Assembly: GCA_023393755.1 (NCBI GenBank)
Contig: JAEXCA010000108.1
Coordinates: 13,260 to 77,259, forward strand
Source: Actinomycetes bacterium
GTDB lineage: Bacteria; Actinomycetota; Actinomycetes; Propionibacteriales; Propionibacteriaceae
Direction: 5' to 3'
Length of the DNA stretch: 64,000 nt
A model generated the notes under the pieces. The model had not been told where the DNA came from. It saw only the letters and a program-made list of their open reading frames with translations, and made no database searches. Positions 15,451 to 23,283 of this stretch are shown one piece after another. Position 1 is the first letter of the stretch. Each line of letters begins with the position of its first letter. The translations under genes were made by a program, and so were the position numbers.

Positions 15451-16376
15451 GAGAGCCTCGCCTCCTGCCGCGCGAACAACCGACGGCCGATCAGGGCACC
15501 CGCGATGACCAGCACGAACATGATCGTCGCCAGGGCCGACGACACCCCGAGGGCGTTCGGTGCGCCCGACTGGAAGGAGGTGCGGAAGAACAGCAGGCTC
15601 AGCACGTCCGTGGCACCGGCGGGCGAACCGGAGACCCCGCCCAGCGCGTAGGGCAGGGCGAACGACTCCATGGAGCCGATGTAGGTCAGGATCGAGACCG
15701 TTCCGATGACCGGGACGAGCAGGGGCAGGGTGACGTACCAGAACTGGCGCAGGCCGACCGCGCCGTCCAGGTTCGCCGCCTCGTGGAGTTCGGGCGGAAT
15801 GCCCGCCAGCCCGGCGCCGTACAGCAGGACGGGGAAGCCGATCCACTGCCAGACGCTGACCAGCACCAGGGTCGGCAGGGCAAGCGTGGGATTGCCCAGC
15901 CAGGGCAGGGCGAGCGCGTCCAGCCCGATCGCGCGCAAGGCCGCGTTCACCGGGCCGAAGGAAGGCGAGAGCAGGAGCGTCCAGAGGTAGCCGACCACCA
16001 ACGGGCTCACCAGGTACGGGGTGGTGTAGAGCACCTGGAACACCCGGCGAAACGGCAGCCGGTCGAGTTGTACGGCGAGGAAGAGGCCGATCGTGTTCTG
16101 CAGGATCAGCGTGCCCAGGAACAGGACGATGTTGTTCCGCAACGCGTTGGGCAACTGGACGGTGAACGGACGCTCGGTGAACAGGGTGACGAAGTTGGCG
16201 AACCAGTTGAACCCGACGAGCCTGGTGCCGCCGCCCCACTCGAACAACGAGTAGGCCAGGGCACTGATCATGGGGTAGAGCAGTACGACCGCGAAGAGGG
16301 TGAGCGCAGGGAGGACGAACAGTGCGATCATGAGCGGCGGCGTCCTGCGACCCACCCTCCTCGCGGACCGGCTCAC
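15447..16376 (-). CDS. ABC sugar transporter permease (MalF/UgpA type)
   Basis: First permease of the importer, 309 aa, with six membrane helices and the EAA motif HEAANLDGAVGLRQFWYV. The N-terminal helix LMIALFVLPALTLFAVVLLY is typical of UgpA-like subunits. GTG 16376 overlaps the binding-protein stop by 4 bp, so the operon is tightly coupled. It pairs with the permease at 14572-15450. Confidence 0.93.
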   Translation of the reverse strand: MSRSARRVGRRTPPLMIALFVLPALTLFAVVLLYPMISALAYSLFEWGGGTRLVGFNWFANFVTLFTERPFTVQLPNALRNNIVLFLGTLILQNTIGLFLAVQLDRLPFRRVFQVLYTTPYLVSPLVVGYLWTLLLSPSFGPVNAALRAIGLDALALPWLGNPTLALPTLVLVSVWQWIGFPVLLYGAGLAGIPPELHEAANLDGAVGLRQFWYVTLPLLVPVIGTVSILTYIGSMESFALPYALGGVSGSPAGATDVLSLLFFRTSFQSGAPNALGVSSALATIMFVLVIAGALIGRRLFARQEARLS

Positions 16377-17701
16377 TGGACGGTGCTGGCGAAGTCGGCC
16401 GGATCGAACCAGGCGTCGAGCCCGGCCTGGTACTCCGCGGCGGCGTCGGCGGCGCTGAGGTCACCGAGCCACTGCCGCTGGACCAGTCCACCGACCAGTT
16501 CGGTGCCGGTGGGGGTCCCGAACCGGAGGTAGGCGTTGCCCAGATAGGTCGATGGGTTGGCCTCGTAGCGCTCCTTCATCGCCGCGAGCAGCGGGTTCTC
16601 CAGCGTGACGCCGGCGCGGGCCGGAATGGTGCCCATCGCGTTGGTGTACGCCTGGGCGAACTCCGCGGTGGAGAAGTAGTCGATCAGTCTCTTGGCCTGT
16701 TCGGGGTGCTCCGAACGAGCCGCCAGAGCCCAGCCGCCATCGACGTAACCGACCGTGACGGCCTTGTCGACCGGCCAGTCGGGGCCGACCGGGACATCGA
16801 AGCTGTCGTAGTCGAGGTCGGCACCGAGGCCGCGGAAGGTCGAGACCTGCCAGGTTCCCGAGGGGAACATCGCCGCCTTCCCGGTGGCGAACAGGGTCAC
16901 CGCGGCGTCGAGGGTGACAGCGGTGACATCATCGACCAGGTACGGCTTGATCTCGTCCATCAGGGCGAAGGCCGCGACGTTCTGCGGGTCGGTCATCGTG
17001 GTCTCGCCGGTCAGGAAGCGGCGCTGGAAGTCCGCGGCTCCGCGCCGGGCGTTCTGGAAGATCTCCGCCCCCAGCGCGGTCTGCGGGACATCGCCGCCCG
17101 GGATCACGATCGGCGCCACTCCGGCGGTCTTGAGCGCCTCGCACAGCTGCAGGAACTCCTGCCAGGTGGTGGGCACCTGGAGTCCGTTGTCGCTGAAGAT
17201 CTTCTTGTTGTAGTAGACCTGCGCGGTCTGGATGCCTTGCGGAACCGCGTAGACCAGACCGTCGGCCCGCGAGGACACCGTGCCCAGCACCGAGTCGGTG
17301 AAGCCGTCCCAGGACGCTACGACGTCGGTCAGCGGCAGGATGGCCTGGTTGGCGGCCATGCCCTCGAGGATGCCGGAGCGCACCGCGACCACGTCCGGGC
17401 TGCCGGAACCGCTGAGCGCCGTGGTGAGCAGGGTCTCGTAGTTCTGGTTGGGGTGCTGGGTGACTGAGACCTTGATGCCCGGATTGGCCGCCATGAACGT
17501 CGGCAATACCGTCTCCTCCAACGCCGTCCGGGCGTCGGCGCTCCAGGTCCACACGCTCAACTCCACCGATTCTTCGCTGGGCGGGGCGGCCGCGGTGATG
17601 TCGGCCGGAGCCGCCGTGCTGCACCCCGCCAGGGCGAGGCCGACGGCGGCGACGACCCCCGTGGTCAGCGCACGCCAACGCGTGGTTCTCGTGTTACTCA
17701 T
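16373..17701 (-). CDS. Sugar-binding lipoprotein of ABC importer
   Basis: Extracellular solute-binding protein family 1, 442 aa, anchored as a lipoprotein: after MSNTRTTRWR the hydrophobic core ends in LALAGC with lipidated Cys27. Family landmarks are LSVWTWSADA, NPGIKVSVTQ, YNKKIFSDNGLQVPTTWQEF and the C-terminal MGTIPARAG. ATG 17701 follows GAGGAG by 6 bp. It is the first gene of a four-gene operon ending with the GH3 glycosidase, so the ligand is probably a beta-linked or related oligosaccharide that the glycosidase then splits. The AraC regulator gene lies 164 bp upstream on the same strand. Confidence 0.93.
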   Translation of the reverse strand: MSNTRTTRWRALTTGVVAAVGLALAGCSTAAPADITAAAPPSEESVELSVWTWSADARTALEETVLPTFMAANPGIKVSVTQHPNQNYETLLTTALSGSGSPDVVAVRSGILEGMAANQAILPLTDVVASWDGFTDSVLGTVSSRADGLVYAVPQGIQTAQVYYNKKIFSDNGLQVPTTWQEFLQLCEALKTAGVAPIVIPGGDVPQTALGAEIFQNARRGAADFQRRFLTGETTMTDPQNVAAFALMDEIKPYLVDDVTAVTLDAAVTLFATGKAAMFPSGTWQVSTFRGLGADLDYDSFDVPVGPDWPVDKAVTVGYVDGGWALAARSEHPEQAKRLIDYFSTAEFAQAYTNAMGTIPARAGVTLENPLLAAMKERYEANPSTYLGNAYLRFGTPTGTELVGGLVQRQWLGDLSAADAAAEYQAGLDAWFDPADFASTVQ

Positions 17702-17789
17702 GTTGCTCCTCACCTCGTGGGGCACGACTCTGTGTTGGTGAAACTCCTGGGATGGACGCGGTGCCATCCACTGACGAGTCTCGGCGGAG

Positions 17790-17865
17790 GTCGATTGGTC
17801 TAGCAATGAATGATGATGCTGACCGATTGGATATCCATGCTGTCTATCGCGTGATCATGCAACTG
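17790..17865. promoter_or_regulatory. AT-richer upstream region of the sugar operon
   Basis: Between the regulator and binding-protein genes the base composition drops in GC, and a perfect palindrome tggatatcca lies at 17828-17837. This is where an operon promoter and an AraC-type binding site would be expected. No convincing -35/-10 pair was found. Confidence 0.35.
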
Positions 17866-18756
17866 CTAAACGGTCACCCTTCGTGACGAGCTACGACGAA
17901 AGTCCTGCGGCGACATTCCGGTCTTCTGCCTGAAGTATCGCGAGAAGTACCCCGCGTCGGCGAAGCCCGCCTGGCGCCCCACCACGGCGACCGCGGTGTC
18001 GGTGCGGCTCAGCAGGTCCTTGGCGATGGTGATCCGGTGACGCTCCAGCAGCGTGTGGAAGCTCTCCCCGGTGACCTCCCGGACGACATGGCTGGTGCGA
18101 GACACCGACAGGTTGAGCCGCGCACCCAGTCCAGCCAGGGTCGGACCATGCGCCAGGTGCTCGCGAATGTAGGACTCGATCACCGCCCGCTTGCCCGCCC
18201 CGGGCTGAGCCTTGATCCGCTCCAGCCGATCCAGGACGTCCAGAAGATAGTGCCGTAGCGGTCGGGACAACCCCAGCAGGCGCCGCCGCTCCGTTGTATC
18301 CAGCCTGGTCAGCTCAAGGTCAGGCGGAGCGTCCTCGCGCGCGATGACCTGGCCGACGAAGACCACGGCAACCAGTACGTTCTGGCTCCACAGCGGCACG
18401 ATCACCTCGTCGGCACCGGCGTGACAGGTGCGGAAGAACGGATCCGACCGTCGGCCTTCCGGGGGCGAGCAGGCCGGCACCAGGTCGTTGTTGTCGCATT
18501 TGGTGCAGGCCGGCAGGTCGCGATCCTTCCAGTCCATGCAGAACTCGGACCGATGGTTCTCATAGCGCTCGCTACTCATCGAGATGCCGTCCGGCCCGTC
18601 CCACCGGTTCGAGAGGACGCGGAAGCACACCTGGCGTCCGCTGGCTGCCTCGAAGGCATCGAGGGCGTCATCGACCTCCGCCCGCAGCTCCACAACCGCC
18701 TGGAGATTAGCGTCACTCACAGCGAACATATCCCATAGCGTAGCCGGATCGTGCAT
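17866..18756 (-). CDS. AraC-family regulator with N-terminal PocR sensory domain
   Basis: Transcription activator or repressor, 296 aa. The first ~170 residues resemble the PocR ligand-binding domain: a cysteine-rich block FCMDWKDRDLPACTKCDNND and FFRTCHAG, then VIVPLWSQNVLVAVVFVGQV. The C-terminal ~100 residues are the double helix-turn-helix of AraC (LAGLGARLNLSVSRTSHVV; AVVGRQAGFADAGYFSRYFR). ATG 18756 is placed by GGAGG 9 bp upstream. It is transcribed away from the FAD oxidoreductase and lies just upstream of the sugar importer, so it probably controls one or both. PocR domains in characterised proteins bind small hydrocarbon derivatives; the effector here is unknown. Confidence 0.88.
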   Translation of the reverse strand: MHDPATLWDMFAVSDANLQAVVELRAEVDDALDAFEAASGRQVCFRVLSNRWDGPDGISMSSERYENHRSEFCMDWKDRDLPACTKCDNNDLVPACSPPEGRRSDPFFRTCHAGADEVIVPLWSQNVLVAVVFVGQVIAREDAPPDLELTRLDTTERRRLLGLSRPLRHYLLDVLDRLERIKAQPGAGKRAVIESYIREHLAHGPTLAGLGARLNLSVSRTSHVVREVTGESFHTLLERHRITIAKDLLSRTDTAVAVVGRQAGFADAGYFSRYFRQKTGMSPQDFRRSSSRRVTV

Positions 18757-18818
18757 TGCCGATGAACCTCCGCGTGGCGAAGGCTGAGGGACGCCGACCA
18801 GCAGAAGGAGTTTCGCCC

Positions 18819-21734
18819 ATGCCGCATCGCGGAGTCCCTCGGCCGCTCCCAGACGAGGTCTTCGACATCGGGGTGGTCGGGGGCGGCCATGCCGGCTTTG
18901 CGGCGGCCCTGCGCCTGGCCCGGAGCGGACGGCGGGTCGTCCTGATCGACCGTGGCGGCGACCTGGTCGCGGAATCCGGACGATCGTTCGCCGGCATCGC
19001 CGGAACCGGCGACGAACCGATCTGGCGGGAGTTGGTCGCCGGCGTCGACCGACTCGGCGGACTCGGTCCGGACTGGCTGGATGGGGCGCTGACCGAATGC
19101 GTCGCCACATCCATGCTCATGGCGAGCCCGATCCGGGCGCTCTACCATGCGACGGTCATCGGCATGGATCTCGATTCCGACGGCCTACCGAACGCGGTCC
19201 GGGTGGCCACCCGCGCCGGGGTTCGGCGGATCCGTGCCGGTCGCTGGCTGGACGCCACGCCGACCGGGGAGTTCATCGGCATCCTCAACCCGGGAGAATC
19301 CCGACGAGATCCTTCCGGCTCGCGGGGATGGATGTTCCTGCAGCACCCGGACTGGGCGGCATTGCCGATCCCGGACGACGCTCGCGTCACGGCCTGGCCC
19401 TCCGAACGCGCGCTGCCGCTGGGCTTCTCGGCAGGCCACGGACCGGACCTGCTGGGTGGCCTCGACCAGGTGGCCGGCATCCTCGGGCCTGCCGAACTGC
19501 GACGGGTCTGCCTCAGCCACTTCAGCTTCGCCCCGTTCCACCTGTACGACCCCGCAGCCCAGCCCCACCGTGAGCTACCCGCGAACGTGGTCTCCGCCGT
19601 CGCGCCGCTCGGCTCGGAGGCCATCACCGATCTGTCCACGCTGCACCAGCTCGGGATCAGCGCGGCCGACCTGGCTCAACGAGTGCCTGCCGCCGGCCCG
19701 GGCAAGCCGGGACTCGACCCGGTCTGGGCGCCCGTCACCTCGGTCCGCACCGAGGTGACGGTGGTCGGCGCCGGTACCGGTGGGGTGCTGGCAACCGTCG
19801 CCGCCGCCAGGAGCGGCGTGAGGGTTCACGCGGTCGAAGGCTCGACCCAGGTCGGCGGTGTCGGGACAGTCGGCGGCATTCACGTGTACTGGTTCGGCGC
19901 ACCCGGCGGGTTGCAGACGGAACTCGACGACCGTACCCGTTCGATCATGCACTCTCACGCGCGCGGCCCCTTCCGCGACGGGCCGTTCAACCCGTGGGCG
20001 AAGCTCATCGCGGCCGAGCAGATGCTGGCGGAGTCGGGCGCCACCCTGAGCAGGGAGACGGTGCTTTACGAGGTGGAACGCCGAGGCGAGGCGATCACCG
20101 CGATCTGGTGCGCCAGGCCCGGCGGCATCATGAAGATCGAGGCGGAGGCGTTCGTCGACGCCACCGGGGACGGCGATCTCTGCGCCCTGGCGGGCGCCGA
20201 CTTCCGGCTCGGCCGCGAGACCGACGGCCTGCTGCATGCCTACTCCCAGTCGAGCGGACGACTTCGTCGGCTCCACGGCGAGCCGCGGATGGACACCGTC
20301 AACTTCGACGCCGGCTTCTGTGACCCGACCGATCCCGTCGACCTCACCCGCGCCCGCCAGGAGGGCATCGCGGCCTACCTGATCGCCGGGGCGTTCGAGG
20401 AGACCCAGCGGCCCACCTACGTCGCCCCCGCGCTCGGCATCCGTCAGGGCCGGCAGATCGCCACCGATCTCGTCCTCACCCTGGACGACCTGGTCAGTCG
20501 TCGGCGGTTCCCGGACGCGATCGGCTACACCGCGTCCCACTTCGACAACCACGCCACCGACATGCAGTTCGAAAGCGACCAGGCGGTGTTCTACCAATGG
20601 GTGCTGGGGCAGGCTCGCGTCCCGATCGGAGCGGAGCTCAGCTACCGGCAGCTCCTTCCGGTGGGCCTGGCGAACGTCTGGATCGGGTCGCGCTGCCTCG
20701 GCCTCACGCAGGAGGCCCAGTACGTCACCCGGATGCAGCGCGATATCCAACGGGTCGGCGAGGTCGCCGGACTGGCCGCGGCTCTCGCGGTCCGCGAGCG
20801 GACCGGGAGCAGGACGGTCGACCTGGCTCGCCTTCAGGAACTGCTCACCGCGAGCACGGCGCTCGGCACCCGACCACGCTCGCTCGAGACCACCTTCGGG
20901 CTGTACCAGAGGCTCTCCGACGACGGCGAGGTTCAGTTCCAGCCGCGACAGGCCACCAGCCACGCCCTCCTCGACCAGCTCCGCCCCGGCAACGCCGTCC
21001 CGACCTCCGTCGGCCAGGTCGTGGCGGCTCTGGACTCCGCGATGCCCGATGCCAGCCTGTGGTGGGCCGCCCACAACCCCGAAGCCTGCCGTGACCAGGT
21101 CGAGGCCCGCCTGGCCAGCAGCAACCCATCCACCACCTGGCTGGCGGCCTGCGTGCTTGCGATGTGGAACCAGACCGCCGCCGAACCGCGGCTGCTCGCC
21201 GCGATCGAGACTCTCGAGCCCTCCCCGATCCGTCATCGGCCCCGACTCCAGGAAGGATCGGAAGCCGGGCCCAGCGAGGCGGAACGGTCCGCACCGCGTT
21301 GGCTCACCGCCGTCGTGCTGCTCGGTCGCTGCGGAACCGAGGCGGCGATCCCCGTCCTCGCCTCGCTGGCGGCGATTCGTACCCATTCGGTGGACACCCT
21401 CTCGACTGTCGCCCTCGCTGTCGGTCGCCTGGCCACCCGGCTCGATGGCTCACGCGACAGAGCATCGTTGAGGCAGATACTGGATACCCTCAAGGCGGCG
21501 ACGCCGCTCGCCACCACCGACTATGCCGCCCGCGACGTCGGCGCCCACAGCCACACCGCCGCGACCCGGGGCCATCCGGCTCCCGACCACGTTGCGGCCA
21601 ACCACGTCACCGAACCGATCGCCTCCCAGCTACGGGCGACCTACCAGGACCGGACCCCGCAACTCGCGAAGGCACTGGCCGCCGCGGAACGACTTCTCGG
21701 CGACATCGGGGAGCTCACGGCGCCCGAGGTGTGA
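18819..21734 (+). CDS. Tandem FAD-dependent oxidoreductase with C-terminal helical repeats
   Basis: A 971-aa protein containing two dinucleotide-binding Rossmann folds: GVVGGGHAGFAAALRLARSG (residues 18-37) and VVGAGTGG (315-322). The second is followed by GGVGTVGGIHVYWFGAP and FVDATGDGDLCALAGADF, the signature of the FAD_oxidored (PF12831) family. The first half looks like a partial family member without the ATGDGD motif. The C-terminal ~250 residues form helical, HEAT-like repeats (WLTAVVLLGRCGTEAAIPVL). No signal peptide. ATG 18819 follows GAAGGAG by 8 bp. It is divergent from the AraC/PocR gene, so probably co-regulated with the sugar importer and GH3 enzyme. A role in oxidising an unusual sugar or polyol is an inference; no substrate can be read from the sequence. 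Confidence 0.85.
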   Translation: MPHRGVPRPLPDEVFDIGVVGGGHAGFAAALRLARSGRRVVLIDRGGDLVAESGRSFAGIAGTGDEPIWRELVAGVDRLGGLGPDWLDGALTECVATSMLMASPIRALYHATVIGMDLDSDGLPNAVRVATRAGVRRIRAGRWLDATPTGEFIGILNPGESRRDPSGSRGWMFLQHPDWAALPIPDDARVTAWPSERALPLGFSAGHGPDLLGGLDQVAGILGPAELRRVCLSHFSFAPFHLYDPAAQPHRELPANVVSAVAPLGSEAITDLSTLHQLGISAADLAQRVPAAGPGKPGLDPVWAPVTSVRTEVTVVGAGTGGVLATVAAARSGVRVHAVEGSTQVGGVGTVGGIHVYWFGAPGGLQTELDDRTRSIMHSHARGPFRDGPFNPWAKLIAAEQMLAESGATLSRETVLYEVERRGEAITAIWCARPGGIMKIEAEAFVDATGDGDLCALAGADFRLGRETDGLLHAYSQSSGRLRRLHGEPRMDTVNFDAGFCDPTDPVDLTRARQEGIAAYLIAGAFEETQRPTYVAPALGIRQGRQIATDLVLTLDDLVSRRRFPDAIGYTASHFDNHATDMQFESDQAVFYQWVLGQARVPIGAELSYRQLLPVGLANVWIGSRCLGLTQEAQYVTRMQRDIQRVGEVAGLAAALAVRERTGSRTVDLARLQELLTASTALGTRPRSLETTFGLYQRLSDDGEVQFQPRQATSHALLDQLRPGNAVPTSVGQVVAALDSAMPDASLWWAAHNPEACRDQVEARLASSNPSTTWLAACVLAMWNQTAAEPRLLAAIETLEPSPIRHRPRLQEGSEAGPSEAERSAPRWLTAVVLLGRCGTEAAIPVLASLAAIRTHSVDTLSTVALAVGRLATRLDGSRDRASLRQILDTLKAATPLATTDYAARDVGAHSHTAATRGHPAPDHVAANHVTEPIASQLRATYQDRTPQLAKALAAAERLLGDIGELTAPEV

Positions 21735-21762
21735 GCCGAACCAGCGCGCCGGTGGGTCGCGA

Positions 21763-21833
21763 ACAAATCGACCTCCAGATTGCCTCTCCAGGCCGGTTCT
21801 GGCCTTCTCGGCGCAATCTGGAGGTCGATTTGT
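21763..21833. repeat. 71-bp hairpin element, copy A
   Basis: Perfect 21-bp inverted repeat (acaaatcgacctccagattgc at 21763-21783 against 21813-21833) with a 29-nt loop containing ggttctggcc. A second copy in the opposite orientation is at 22429-22499. It lies just after the FAD gene and could also act as a terminator. MITE-like in form; no target duplication can be assigned. Confidence 0.7.
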
Positions 21834-21916
21834 CGAACATCAGGGCTCTACGAACCGGGGTCGCCGGATTCGGTGCCGCTGTTCGACATCCCAGGCGCCG
21901 AAAAGTCGCCCACTTC

Positions 21917-21927
21917 CCTACAGTAGG
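21917..21927. promoter_or_regulatory. Orphan copy of the cctacagtagg palindrome
   Basis: The same 11-bp palindrome that overlaps the Phd antitoxin promoter at 11751-11761. Similarity between the two loci starts at this palindrome and runs on through the MmcQ gene. No antitoxin or toxin gene accompanies it here, so it is probably a relic of the duplication. Confidence 0.4.
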
Positions 21928-21948
21928 TGTTTGGCCAGGCCTCCAGCG

Positions 21949-22377
21949 TCAGTCCCCAGCCAACCCTTGCGCCGCGAGCCAGTCCTTGGCGCGCTTGACG
22001 GACGCGCGGGCAAGCCACGCCTCCTGGACGATTTCGGTCAGCTCGTCGAGCGACAACTCACCGACCCTGCTGCCCCGTAGCAGCACGGACGGGTGCCCGT
22101 CGAAGTGCGGCGTGGTGAAGAAGGGGAGGTCGTCGTCCTGTAGCAGGGCATGCTTGTCACCCTCCGTGCACGTCCAGAACACGATGACGTCCGGATACCG
22201 ATCGCCGGTCTGCGGGTCGACGGCGTCAGGGCGCGGGTTGCGGAAGAATACGAATGACCGACCGCCCACCTGGTAGATCGGATTGCCCAGCGGGCCAGCG
22301 GTCTCCGTCACGAACGGCATGGCCATCGCAATGTCGTGGATGTCGGACAGACGTGCCCGGCGCGAGCGTTTGGCCAC
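21949..22377 (-). CDS. MmcQ/YjbR family protein, copy 2
   Basis: A 142-aa paralogue of the protein at 11783-12211, nearly identical throughout (SRRARLSDIHDIAMAMPFVT; VIVFWTCTEGDKHALL; LLRGSRVGELSLDELTEIVQ). Differences are mostly conservative, so both copies appear to be under selection. GTG 22377 with TAAACT 7 bp upstream is preferred; this mirrors copy 1, and ATG 22407 is the alternative. It lies between two inverted copies of a 71-bp hairpin element (21763-21833 and 22429-22499), as if carried as a small cassette. Function unsettled, as for copy 1. Confidence 0.84.
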   Translation of the reverse strand: MAKRSRRARLSDIHDIAMAMPFVTETAGPLGNPIYQVGGRSFVFFRNPRPDAVDPQTGDRYPDVIVFWTCTEGDKHALLQDDDLPFFTTPHFDGHPSVLLRGSRVGELSLDELTEIVQEAWLARASVKRAKDWLAAQGLAGD

Positions 22378-22428
22378 GAGGACGAGTTTAGTGAGCTGAC
22401 CAGGCATCGAGGAGAGTGCGAGTCGTGA

Positions 22429-22499
22429 ACAAATCGAACTCTAGATTGCCGGGAGAGGGCCAGAACCTGCCTGCAGAGGCAATCTGGGTGTCGATTTGT
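22429..22499. repeat. 71-bp hairpin element, copy B (inverted relative to A)
   Basis: Its reverse complement aligns with copy A along its whole length, including the loop words ggttctggcc and ctctc. The arms (22429-22449 and 22479-22499) pair imperfectly, about 17 of 21 bases. Together the copies bracket the MmcQ gene. Confidence 0.65.
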
Positions 22500-22545
22500 C
22501 CAGCAGCCTTCATCCGGGCTGGCGGAGAAGGCACACGGGAGCAAC

Positions 22546-22935
22546 TCAAGGTGTCCGAGGGGTGATCCGGACCGTGGCGTTGTGACCGTGTTCGAGCTTG
22601 GCATCGCAGGTGTGAAGCGGGACGCCGAGAGCTTCTGCCAGCGCCAGATAGCTGGCGTCGTAGCTGGTGAACTGATGACGAAGCTCCCAGATGCGGTCAG
22701 CCAAGGGAGCGGCTTCGTACCGGTCGATCGCGAAGCTGAAGTACTCCTGGCGGGCCTGATCGGCGTCGGACGCACTCAGCTTGCCGCCCAACACCAATCC
22801 ACACAGCGCGGAGAGCACCTCCAAGTCCAACACGTGCGGGGCACTGAGATGACCACTCAGCGCGTCCAACAGTTCGTCTTCCGGGTTGAGGCCAACCAGC
22901 GCCTCGACCATGACCGAGGCATCGACCACGATCAT
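22546..22935 (-). CDS. vapC: VapC-type PIN-domain toxin
   Basis: Predicted ribonuclease toxin, 129 aa. PIN acidic residues are visible in MIVVDASVMVEAL, HVLDLEVLSAL, YDASYLALAEAL and HTCDAKLEHG. It starts at ATG 22935, overlapping the antitoxin stop by 4 bp. It is only distantly related to the toxin at 11067-11477, so the two modules are independent acquisitions rather than a duplication. Confidence 0.92.
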   Translation of the reverse strand: MIVVDASVMVEALVGLNPEDELLDALSGHLSAPHVLDLEVLSALCGLVLGGKLSASDADQARQEYFSFAIDRYEAAPLADRIWELRHQFTSYDASYLALAEALGVPLHTCDAKLEHGHNATVRITPRTP

Positions 22936-23159
22936 CGGCGGCCGGCCTGGACCGCCTCAACGATCTCTGCCTGCGTCGGTCCGGTGGAGCGATCGCGGCT
23001 CCGCAACCTGGCAACCACCTCGGCATTGGTGGGACGTTCGGCGATCCGGGTCAACTCCGCTCCGACGTAGGAGGACAGCGAGATCCCCCGTTCTGCGGCG
23101 CGCGCCTTGAGCGTGGCGGCAATCTGCTCGTCTACGTCGCGAATGTAAAGGGTGGCCAC
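22932..23159 (-). CDS. vapB: Ribbon-helix-helix (FitA/VapB-like) antitoxin
   Basis: A 75-aa antitoxin. The N-terminus ATLYIRDVDEQIAATLKARA and AERGISLSSYVGAEL is the FitA-type ribbon-helix-helix DNA-binding motif, and the tail (RSTGPTQAEIVEAVQAGRR) would bind the PIN toxin encoded immediately downstream. The start is GTG 23159; TAGCAT 6 bp upstream suggests a leaderless message. It probably represses its own promoter. Confidence 0.9.
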   Translation of the reverse strand: MATLYIRDVDEQIAATLKARAAERGISLSSYVGAELTRIAERPTNAEVVARLRSRDRSTGPTQAEIVEAVQAGRR

Positions 23160-23226
23160 GGAATTATGCTAGCACTCCGCAAGCAAGCTCACCGCGAGGA
23201 GGCCCTCCGCTGCGTACGATGCTGGC

Positions 23227-23283
23227 ATGCACAGCGCCGAGTGGACTGCGGTCCAGCGCAGAACTGAAAGAGACTCACTGTGA
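23227..23283 (+). CDS. Possible 18-codon leader peptide coupled to the next gene
   Basis: ATG 23227 lies 6 bp after TACGAT, a good leaderless -10 arrangement, and opens an 18-codon frame (MHSAEWTAVQRRTERDSL). Its TGA overlaps the GTG of the following gene as GTGA at 23280-23283, and GAAAGAG inside the frame could serve as ribosome site for that gene. This layout fits a translated leader that couples or regulates the deoxyribosyltransferase-like gene. It could also be chance. Confidence 0.35.
   Translation: MHSAEWTAVQRRTERDSL

Noticed and set aside
19575..21386. A 603-codon minus-strand frame
   Set aside because: Shadow of the FAD oxidoreductase gene; its Gly/Arg/His-rich composition is unlike real proteins here.
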